Assembly (NCBI GenBank): GCA_021806745.1
Contig: JAJZQS010000015.1
Coordinates: 1-37,720, forward strand
Reading direction: 5' to 3'
Source of the DNA: a bacterium
Lineage (GTDB): Bacteria; Elusimicrobiota; Elusimicrobia; UBA1565; UBA9628
Length of the DNA stretch: 37,720 nucleotides
Below are positions 32,120 to 37,720 of this stretch, one piece after another. The notes under the pieces are model-generated. The model searched no databases. It was given only the letters and a program-made list of their open reading frames with translations, and had not been told where the DNA came from. The position numbers and the translations under genes were made by a program. How positions within the stretch are numbered: position 1 is the first letter of the stretch; each line of letters opens with the position of its first letter.

Positions 32120-33198
32120 GGCCGCCTCGGCCGCGCGGCGGCGGGAACGCCTTGATAGACCTCGTCGTAGGAGTGGTAGCCGTCCTTGACGACGGTGTCC
32201 AACAAGTTCGCGCGCGTGACCGCGATCGTGTCGCGCAGCACGCTCGGGATGCGGCCGGCGCCGTTGTCGGTCTGGGCCAGCGCGATCAGGGGACGGCCGC
32301 GGATCATCTTGAGCGCGGCGTCGAGCGCGGCGTCCACCTCCAGCCGCGTCGGCTTGTAAATCGTCGCGGTCTGCGTGCCGGCCGCGATGCGCTGACAGGC
32401 GACGAGTTCCGCGTCCTGTCCGACGACGGCGACTTTTCCGGCCAGCCCCTCCTCGGTCAGCGCCTGGATCGCGCCGCCGGCGGTCCCGTCGTTGGCGCAC
32501 AGCACGCCGTCGATCGCGTGGCCGTGTTCGGTCAGCGCGGCGTTCATGATCTTCTTGGCGTTTTCCGGCTTCCAGTCCTCGGCCCAGTCCTCGTGCAGGA
32601 CGCGGACCCTGCCGTCGGCGATCAGCGGCGCGAGCACCTCGTCTTGCCCCTGCTTGAGCAGGAACGAATTGTTGTCGGTCTTCGCGCCCTGGATGCGCAC
32701 GATGCGCATCGGTCGGCGGCCCTTGAGCGCGTCAAGCAGCGCGGCGGCCTGCATGCGGCCGATGCGCACCGTGTCGAAGGAGACGTAGAGGTCCTCGTCG
32801 GCACCGGTGATCAGTCGGTCGTAGGAGATCACGGGAATGCCGGCCTCGTGCGCGAGCGAGACGGCCCGGGCCATCGCCGCGCCGTTGTGCGGCGCGATGA
32901 TCAAAGCGCCCACGCGCCGGCTGATCAGGGCCTGCACGTCCTGCATCTGGCGCGTGTCGTCGCTGTTGGCGGCTTGGATGAGCAAATCGACGCCGAGCTC
33001 GTCGGCGCGCTTCTGGAACGCGTCGCGGTCGCGCTGCCAGCGCTCCTCTTTGAGCGTGTCCAGCGACAGGCCGATCAGCGGCCGCGCGGACGAGCGCGGC
33101 GAAGCGGCGGTCCCGGAGCGGCGCGACAGCGCCGCGCCCACGAGCAGGCTCAGCGCGAACGAAGCGGCCGCGAGGCGGCCGACGGCGGACATCCTCAT
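32116..33198 (-). CDS. xylF: D-xylose-type ABC transporter substrate-binding protein
   Basis: 360 residues with an N-terminal signal (about 1-25; no clear lipobox) and a type I periplasmic binding fold. XylF-like segments are IGLSLDTLKEERWQRDRDAF, QDVQALISRRVGALIIAPHNG, VISYDRLI, QGAKTDNNSF, CANDGTAGGAIQAL and VGQDAELVACQRIAAGTQTATIYKP. These match the xylose branch well, but ligand identity is inferred. It is the first gene of xylFGH. ATG 33198 has GGGAGG about 6 nt upstream. No xylose isomerase, kinase or regulator gene is in the window. Confidence 0.92.
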   Translation of the reverse strand: MRMSAVGRLAAASFALSLLVGAALSRRSGTAASPRSSARPLIGLSLDTLKEERWQRDRDAFQKRADELGVDLLIQAANSDDTRQMQDVQALISRRVGALIIAPHNGAAMARAVSLAHEAGIPVISYDRLITGADEDLYVSFDTVRIGRMQAAALLDALKGRRPMRIVRIQGAKTDNNSFLLKQGQDEVLAPLIADGRVRVLHEDWAEDWKPENAKKIMNAALTEHGHAIDGVLCANDGTAGGAIQALTEEGLAGKVAVVGQDAELVACQRIAAGTQTATIYKPTRLEVDAALDAALKMIRGRPLIALAQTDNGAGRIPSVLRDTIAVTRANLLDTVVKDGYHSYDEVYQGVPAAARPRRP

Positions 33199-33228
33199 CT
33201 CGACCTCCCGAAACGATCCGGCGGCACG

Positions 33229-33237
33229 ATCATAGCA
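33229..33237 (-). promoter_or_regulatory. Extended -10 promoter of xylFGH
   Basis: TGC-TATGAT on the minus strand, directly before the end of the nuclease gene. It predicts a leader of about 24 nt carrying the GGGAGG site of xylF. This is a leadered counter-example to the leaderless starts elsewhere. Confidence 0.5.
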
Positions 33238-33238
33238 C

Positions 33239-33946
33239 CTATTTCACCGCCGAGTAAGCGCAGTCGCGGCGGAAGTCGCAGCGCGGGCAAAACGACGCGT
33301 TCGGCAAAAACACCCCGCCCGCGGCCGCGTCGGCCGCCGCGGCCGCGTCGGCGCGCAGCGCGGCCTCTCCGGACGGATCGTAGGCCGCGCTCACGCGCGC
33401 GCCGGCGACCACGCAGTCGACGGTCAGCGTCGCCGGCGAAAAGCCCAGCGCGCTACGCGCGCCCAGCGCGTAGAAGCGCAGTTGGGCGTCGGCCGCCACT
33501 TGGGCGGGCGTGGGGACGGAAGGGCCGGTCTTGTAGTCGATCAGCTCGTACGCGCCGTCGGGCCCCTGGTCGACGCGATCGATCATGCCGCGCACCGTGT
33601 GCGCTCCCAGCTCCCAGACGAACTCCTTTTCAAGGGCGACCACGCGCGAGCGGCGAGACAGCTCGACTTCCCGCTGACGATGAAGCGCCCGCTCGGCCTT
33701 GAGACGCCAGCGCGACTCCTCGTCCTCGTCGGCGTAGCCGTCGCGCCGCCACGCCGCGCGCAGCGCGGCCGACAGCGCCTCCTCGGAGTCGTCGCCCGAG
33801 GACAGCCAGTCCTCCAGCGCGCGGTGGATGGACAGGCCGAACGACGATTTCGCCGTCGGCGGAATGCGGCGGCCGTCCACGAAGATGAGCTTGTATTTCC
33901 ACGGGCACTCCCGGTATATCCGGTAGCGCGTGAACGAAAGCTCCAT
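33239..33946 (-). CDS. Single-domain PD-(D/E)XK nuclease with Fe-S cysteines (RecB/Cas4-like)
   Basis: 235 residues. A RecB-type nuclease domain is seen with His in GLSIHRALEDW, an acidic residue in GMIDRVD and the DxK pair in ELIDYKTG. Cys14 (RECPWKYK) and the C-terminal CPRCDFRRDC give the four cysteines that bind a 4Fe-4S cluster in AddB and Cas4. No helicase part is present. It should cut DNA, perhaps as an exonuclease, in the cytoplasm. ATG 33946 shares one base with the rsmD stop (TGATG), so it is co-translated with RsmD. No cas genes or CRISPR array occur nearby, so a CRISPR role has no support here. Confidence 0.85.
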   Translation of the reverse strand: MELSFTRYRIYRECPWKYKLIFVDGRRIPPTAKSSFGLSIHRALEDWLSSGDDSEEALSAALRAAWRRDGYADEDEESRWRLKAERALHRQREVELSRRSRVVALEKEFVWELGAHTVRGMIDRVDQGPDGAYELIDYKTGPSVPTPAQVAADAQLRFYALGARSALGFSPATLTVDCVVAGARVSAAYDPSGEAALRADAAAAADAAAGGVFLPNASFCPRCDFRRDCAYSAVK

Positions 33947-34530
33947 CAGGCCGCGGGCGCGCGCTCGAAGAAATCGACGAAGGTGTCGCCGTATTTTTCG
34001 CGCCGCGAGCGCGCCCAGCCCGCCGGCGGCTCGACTGGCTCGCGGACGTGATGCTGCACGAGCACAAGCCCGCCTTCCGCGGCCAAGCCCGCGGAGATCA
34101 CGCGCGCCAGCGTCGGCGTCGAATAGGCCAGAGGTCGGTTTTGCTCGTCGCGATAGGGCGGACCCAGGTAGATCAAGTCGAAAGCCGGCACTCCCGCGCG
34201 GAAAGTCACCCACGACAAGTCCTGGAGCGCGTCGCCGTAGGCGGTGCGGCCCTTGGCCGAAAATCCCAGAGCCGCCAGGTTTTGGTCGACGACGGCCAGG
34301 CAGCGCTTGTCGAGGTCGATGAAAAAGCACGACGCGGCCCCGCGCGAAAGGGCCTCGAGTCCGACCGACCCGGTGCCCGCGTAGACGTCGAGCACGCGCG
34401 CCGCGCCCAAGCGCGGACGCAGGATGTCGAAGACCGACTTCTTGATGCGCGCCGAGATCGGCTTGACCGGCAGGCTCTTGGGCACGCTCTTGAAGCGCCG
34501 CCCGCGGCTGTCTCCGGCCATGATTCTCAT
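33946..34530 (-). CDS. rsmD: 16S rRNA guanine-N2 methyltransferase RsmD
   Basis: 194 residues. RsmD methylates G966 of 16S rRNA using S-adenosylmethionine. MRIMAGDSRGRRFKSVP and RIKKSVFDILRPRL form the conserved N-terminus, VLDVYAGTGSVGLEALSRGA is the SAM-binding motif, and LIYLGPPYRDEQ is motif IV. In most RsmD proteins motif IV is DPPY or DPPF; here it is GPPY, encoded by GGT. ATG 34530 is 7 nt from a perfect TATAAT and has no Shine-Dalgarno site. It is the first gene of a unit with the nuclease. Confidence 0.92.
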   Translation of the reverse strand: MRIMAGDSRGRRFKSVPKSLPVKPISARIKKSVFDILRPRLGAARVLDVYAGTGSVGLEALSRGAASCFFIDLDKRCLAVVDQNLAALGFSAKGRTAYGDALQDLSWVTFRAGVPAFDLIYLGPPYRDEQNRPLAYSTPTLARVISAGLAAEGGLVLVQHHVREPVEPPAGWARSRREKYGDTFVDFFERAPAA

Positions 34531-34537
34531 GATTCAT

Positions 34538-34549
34538 ATTATATAGAAT
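34538..34549. promoter_or_regulatory. Overlapping divergent -10 elements for rsmD and the receiver-MBL gene
   Basis: On the minus strand TATAAT (34543-34538) ends 7 nt before the rsmD ATG. On the plus strand TAGAAT (34544-34549) ends 9 nt before the ATG at 34559; a TATTAT at 34537-34542 would instead place a GTG at 34550 as the leaderless start. The two promoters lie back to back within 12 bp, so they may compete. Confidence 0.6.
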
Positions 34550-34558
34550 GTGCCCCCG

Positions 34559-35830
34559 ATGCCCACCCAGGTCATCATCGTAGACGACGACCCGATCGTC
34601 GGAGCCCTGTCTCTGGAACTCGTCAAGGACGCGGGCTTCACCGTCATGCTCGTCTCCGACAGCCTGAAGGCCGTCGACACGATCAAGAAAGAAAAACCGT
34701 CGTTGGTCGTGCTCGACATCCTGATGCCGGGCATCGACGGGCTGACGCTGCTGCACAAGCTCAAAAGCGATCCCGAGACCGAGAAAATCCACGCGATCGT
34801 GGTCTCCGGGAAATCATTCGAGGCCGAGAAGAACCGCGCGCGCCAATTCGGCGCCGAGGACTTCATCGAGAAGCCCTACGACGTGGACGCCTTCCCGCAA
34901 AAAATCGCCGCGATCCTCAAGACCGAGGGCCACGAGCCCAAAAAGATCGCCCGCCCCCCTTCGGCCCCGCCGCCGGAGGTCAAGCCCGAGATCAAGATGA
35001 CCGTCTGGGGCTGCCGCTCCACCTCCTCGGCGATGTCGCCGATGGTCACGCGCTACGGCAAGCACACCTCCTGCGTGTCGGTCGAACTCGCCAACGGCCT
35101 CATCGTCTTCGACGCGGGCTCGGGCCTGATTCTGCTGGGCAACGAGCTCCAGAAAACGGGCAAGCGCAAGGAACTGTGGATTTTCCTCACCCACTTCCAC
35201 CCCGACCACGTCGAGGGGCTGGCGGGCTTTCCGTGCGCACGCGACGCGTCCTACACGCTCAACATCGCCGGCGCGCGCGAGCCCGACAAGCCGCTGGAAG
35301 AGCTCGTCGCCGCGGCGCTGGAGCCGGGCTTCGGCGGCGACGCGCCGCCGTGCAAGATCGAGCTCTACGAACTCATCGAGCAGACCTACGAGATACTGCC
35401 CGGCGTGCGAATGTCGGCGTTCTACGCGAACCACCCCGGAGCCACGCTGGGTTTTTCCCTGGCGGCCGAGGACCGCAAGATCTCCTATGTCCCCGACAGC
35501 GAGCTCTACGGGGAGTTCGCCACCGCCTTGCAGGACTACGACGAGAAGCTCGGCGGCCTCGTGCGCGGCTGCGACGTCCTCTTTCACGACGGCCGCTACA
35601 CCGACGAGGACTACAGGGCCAACCGGAACAGCGGCCACTCCAGCTTCCTGGCCGCGGTGGACTTCGCCGGCCGCAACGACGTCAAGCAGCTGGTGCTCGT
35701 CCATCATGACGACCGCTACTCGGACGAGACGCTCGACAAGATGGGCAAGGCCGCCGAGGCGCGCGTGGCCGAGAAGGGCTACAAGCTCAAGGTCGTGCTC
35801 GGCCGAGAAGGCCTGCGCCTGTCGGCCTAG
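34559..35830 (+). CDS. Response-regulator receiver fused to a metallo-beta-lactamase-fold hydrolase
   Basis: 423 residues. An N-terminal receiver (about 4-120) has acidic residues 9-11, the phospho-acceptor Asp53 in VVLDILMPG and the Lys in EKPYD. A Pro-rich linker (about 128-145) leads to an MBL-fold domain (about 148-423). This has WGCRS..., TRYGKHTSC, the metal motif THFHPDHVEG, a further His in ANHPGA, Asp in VPDSELYG and a late His in VLVHHDD. It belongs to the branch whose N-terminus usually reads GCRGS with a GGNT segment. Phosphorylation probably controls hydrolysis of an unknown substrate, perhaps a phosphodiester. No cognate histidine kinase is nearby. A GTG at 34550 is an alternative start. 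Confidence 0.87.
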   Translation: MPTQVIIVDDDPIVGALSLELVKDAGFTVMLVSDSLKAVDTIKKEKPSLVVLDILMPGIDGLTLLHKLKSDPETEKIHAIVVSGKSFEAEKNRARQFGAEDFIEKPYDVDAFPQKIAAILKTEGHEPKKIARPPSAPPPEVKPEIKMTVWGCRSTSSAMSPMVTRYGKHTSCVSVELANGLIVFDAGSGLILLGNELQKTGKRKELWIFLTHFHPDHVEGLAGFPCARDASYTLNIAGAREPDKPLEELVAAALEPGFGGDAPPCKIELYELIEQTYEILPGVRMSAFYANHPGATLGFSLAAEDRKISYVPDSELYGEFATALQDYDEKLGGLVRGCDVLFHDGRYTDEDYRANRNSGHSSFLAAVDFAGRNDVKQLVLVHHDDRYSDETLDKMGKAAEARVAEKGYKLKVVLGREGLRLSA

Positions 35831-36657
35831 GCCGCGGCCAGAGACCGAGCCAGCGCCAAGTTGGCCGCGTCGGCCCCCGGCTCCTTGGGCGTTTCCAGGA
35901 TCGCGGGCGTCGCCGCGAACTCCTCGCGCCGCACGAACGCCCCCAGGCACTCCGTCCCGAGGCGCCCTTGGCCCCAATGCCAGTGGTTCTCGCGGCCGGA
36001 GCCGAGCAGGGCGCGGGTGTCGTTGAGGTGGAACGCGCGCACCCCGTCCTCGCCGAGAAGACGGCGGGCGCGCACGAGCAGACGCCAGACGCCCTCGACC
36101 CGGGACAAGTCGTAGCCCGCCGCCCACGCGTGGGCCGTGTCCAGGCAGAAGCCCGCGCGCACGCCGGCCCCGAGCGCGTCGCGCAGCGCCGCCAGCTCCT
36201 CCAAAGTCGCGCCCATGCGCCGGCCGCCGCCGGGGACGTTCTCGAGCAGGATCTCGCCGGAAAACCGCGCGTCGCAGATCGCGCGCCGGACCGACTCCGC
36301 GAACGCGCGCGCGCCGTCTTCAAACGAGTCCCCCGGAGAGTACGCGCCGGCGTGCAGTACATAGGCGTCGCCGCCAAGCCCCGCGCACAGCCGCAGTTCA
36401 TGGGCCAGGTGCGCGACCGACAGCGCGCGCCGCCGCGGCTCGCGCGAGGCCAGGCTTGGCACGAAGCGGGAGTGCACCAGCAGAATTTTCAGGGCCAGCG
36501 CGCGCCTGGCGGCGGCGAACTCGGCCAATTCCTCGACCGACGGATCATGGTGACGCGGGTAGGGAAGAATTTGCAGCGATTCGCACTCCAGCGCGCGCGC
36601 CTCTTCGAGCGCCCAGACAAGTCCCGCGCGCACCGACGCGTGAACGCCGATGATCAC
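35827..36657 (-). CDS. nfo: Endonuclease IV (AP endonuclease)
   Basis: 276 residues, a TIM-barrel AP endonuclease of the Nfo type that nicks DNA 5' to abasic sites in base-excision repair. It starts IIGVHASV. Metal ligands are seen in LVHSRFV, VLHAGAYSPG, LLENVPGGG, FCLDTAHAW, FHLNDTRA, ENHWHWGQG and AILETPKE. The usual DRH triplet is ENH, so the Asp ligand is replaced by Glu, probably conservatively. GTG 36657 overlaps the aldehyde dehydrogenase stop by 4 nt. Its TAG stop and that of the convergent receiver-MBL gene share the palindrome CTAG (35827-35830). Confidence 0.9.
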   Translation of the reverse strand: MIIGVHASVRAGLVWALEEARALECESLQILPYPRHHDPSVEELAEFAAARRALALKILLVHSRFVPSLASREPRRRALSVAHLAHELRLCAGLGGDAYVLHAGAYSPGDSFEDGARAFAESVRRAICDARFSGEILLENVPGGGRRMGATLEELAALRDALGAGVRAGFCLDTAHAWAAGYDLSRVEGVWRLLVRARRLLGEDGVRAFHLNDTRALLGSGRENHWHWGQGRLGTECLGAFVRREEFAATPAILETPKEPGADAANLALARSLAAA

Positions 36658-37720
36658 GGCAGGCCGATAAGGCGGGACAACAGGGAGGTTTTCCGCGCCT
36701 CGTAGGGATACCACCATGGGTCGGGCACGTCCGCCGGCCATTCGTGCACGATCAGCGACTGCGCCTGGGTCAAGGCGAGAAGCCCCTCTTCCCCATGGCG
36801 GCGCCACATCCCGCTGGACTTCACGCCGCCGAAGGGAAGCCCCCCGAACGCGTAGTGCGTGCCGGGCTCGTTGACTCCGGTCATGCCCGCGTCAAGCGCC
36901 GCGGCCAGGCGCTCGGCTCTTTCCAGGTCCCGCGACCAGACGCTGGCGGCCAGTCCGAGTTCGCCGGCGTTGCACAGCGCGACGGCCTCCTCGGCGCGCG
37001 CCACGCGCATGACCGGCAAAACGGGCCCGAAAGTCTCCTCGCGCATCACCAGCATCTCCGGGCGCGCTCCCAGCACCAGCGCCGGGCTCATGCGTCCCTC
37101 GATCCTATCGAGAGGCTCGCCGCCGATGACCTGAGCTCCTTTCGCGCGCGCGTCTTCGAGCTGGGCCAGAACTCGATCAAGCTGGGCCGGGAGAACGAAC
37201 CGCCCCATCTCCCCGGGCCTAAGCGCCTCCATGCGGCGTCGCGCGCGCTCGACGAACGCCTCGTAGGCCGCGCCTTCCACGAAGGCCCGCTCCACTCCCA
37301 CGCAGACCTGGCCGAGGTTCTGGAAAGCCCCCCAGACCGCGGCGGCCGAAGCGCGTTCGAGCGGAGCGTCTTCCAGAACGATCATCGGATGCTTGCCGCC
37401 GAGTTCCAGGATCGCGGGCCTCAAACGCGCCGCCGCGCGCTGGGCGACCGCGCGTCCGGTCTCGCGCGAACCGGTGAACAGCACCAAATCGCAGGCGTCG
37501 ACCACGCGTTCCCCGGCCTCGCGCCGCCCGGGCACGACCGACAACAACCCCTCGGGCAGAAGTCCCGTCGCGGCCGCCGCCGATTCCAGCCATAACGCGG
37601 TGCGCGCGGCGCGCTCGGAGGGCTTGAGCAAAACCGCGTTTCCGGCCAGCATCGCGCAAAACGCGTCTCCGAACGGAATCAAAAACGGCATGTTCCACGG
37701 CGAAATCACGCCGATGACCC
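36654..37720 (-). CDS. Aldehyde dehydrogenase family protein (5' end outside window)
   Basis: About 355 residues of the C-terminal three quarters of an NAD(P)-dependent aldehyde dehydrogenase are visible. The window edge cuts the gene just before GVISPWNMP in the cofactor-binding domain. The general-base Glu is in LELGGKHPM and the catalytic Cys is in GQVCVGVERAF. EETFGPVLPV and LPFGGVKSSGMWRRHG are also typical. It oxidises an aldehyde to an acid; the C-terminal part, with its basic tail after WWYPYEARK, recalls membrane-associated long-chain or succinate-semialdehyde types, but the substrate is not determinable. It is the upstream partner of nfo in the same operon. Confidence 0.92.
   Translation of the reverse strand, partial: VIGVISPWNMPFLIPFGDAFCAMLAGNAVLLKPSERAARTALWLESAAAATGLLPEGLLSVVPGRREAGERVVDACDLVLFTGSRETGRAVAQRAAARLRPAILELGGKHPMIVLEDAPLERASAAAVWGAFQNLGQVCVGVERAFVEGAAYEAFVERARRRMEALRPGEMGRFVLPAQLDRVLAQLEDARAKGAQVIGGEPLDRIEGRMSPALVLGARPEMLVMREETFGPVLPVMRVARAEEAVALCNAGELGLAASVWSRDLERAERLAAALDAGMTGVNEPGTHYAFGGLPFGGVKSSGMWRRHGEEGLLALTQAQSLIVHEWPADVPDPWWYPYEARKTSLLSRLIGLP

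Noticed and set aside
33239-33946. Cas4-like nuclease as part of a CRISPR system
   Set aside because: No repeats array and no other cas genes are seen in the window.

Overview
The window is bacterial DNA of high G+C (roughly two thirds or more by eye), densely packed with genes and without rRNA, tRNA, CRISPR arrays or recognisable insertion sequences. Several proteins have signal peptides, and one is a TPR/beta-barrel protein, so the cell probably has an outer membrane. The mix (DUF5674, SpoVG, DUF3857/transglutaminase proteins, DODA-type dioxygenase, Pfa-type lipid synthase) would fit an uncultured Gram-negative lineage such as Elusimicrobiota. That placement is only a guess; no phylogenetic marker was compared.

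Layout, left to right. (1) 1-5763, minus strand: a Pfa-type (polyunsaturated fatty acid or secondary lipid) synthase operon in the order pfaD, DUF5674 gene, small helical gene, pfaA. pfaA runs off the left edge after KS, AT and the first of tandem ACPs. (2) 5890-6553: a VapBC-like toxin-antitoxin pair whose promoter and probable operator overlap the antitoxin start. (3) 6597-14421: mixed housekeeping and accessory genes: DedA membrane protein, SpoVG, a frame-broken DEAD-box helicase, a secreted protein of unknown function, a UPF1/IGHMBP2-like helicase with a coupled small gene, a DODA-type dioxygenase and a ChaN-like protein. (4) 14434-18584: two overlapping DUF3857/transglutaminase genes, one keeping and one lacking the catalytic triad. 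(5) 18633-21578: thioredoxin, ClsB-like phospholipase D, SixA-like phosphatase and a membrane diguanylate cyclase. (6) 21613-29376, minus strand: a four-gene operon that looks like a synthase-dependent exopolysaccharide system: acyltransferase fusion, processive GT2 with a C-terminal PilZ-like region, membrane-anchored clan-A glycoside hydrolase, TPR/outer-membrane barrel. (7) 29487-33198: complete D-xylose-type ABC importer xylFGH. (8) 33239-37720: Fe-S PD-(D/E)XK nuclease and RsmD, a divergent receiver/metallo-beta-lactamase fusion, endonuclease IV and an aldehyde dehydrogenase cut by the right edge.

The gene set that could work together as an undescribed system is region 6, possibly tuned by the neighbouring diguanylate cyclase. 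The strongest genome-wide signal is in the promoters. Eleven genes have a -10-like hexamer (TANNNT) ending only 6-9 nt before the start codon and no Shine-Dalgarno sequence, as expected for leaderless mRNAs. Genes with a longer leader (spoVG, DEAD helicase, trxA, xylF) have clear Shine-Dalgarno sites. Downstream operon genes are commonly joined by ATGA, GTGA or TGATG overlaps.
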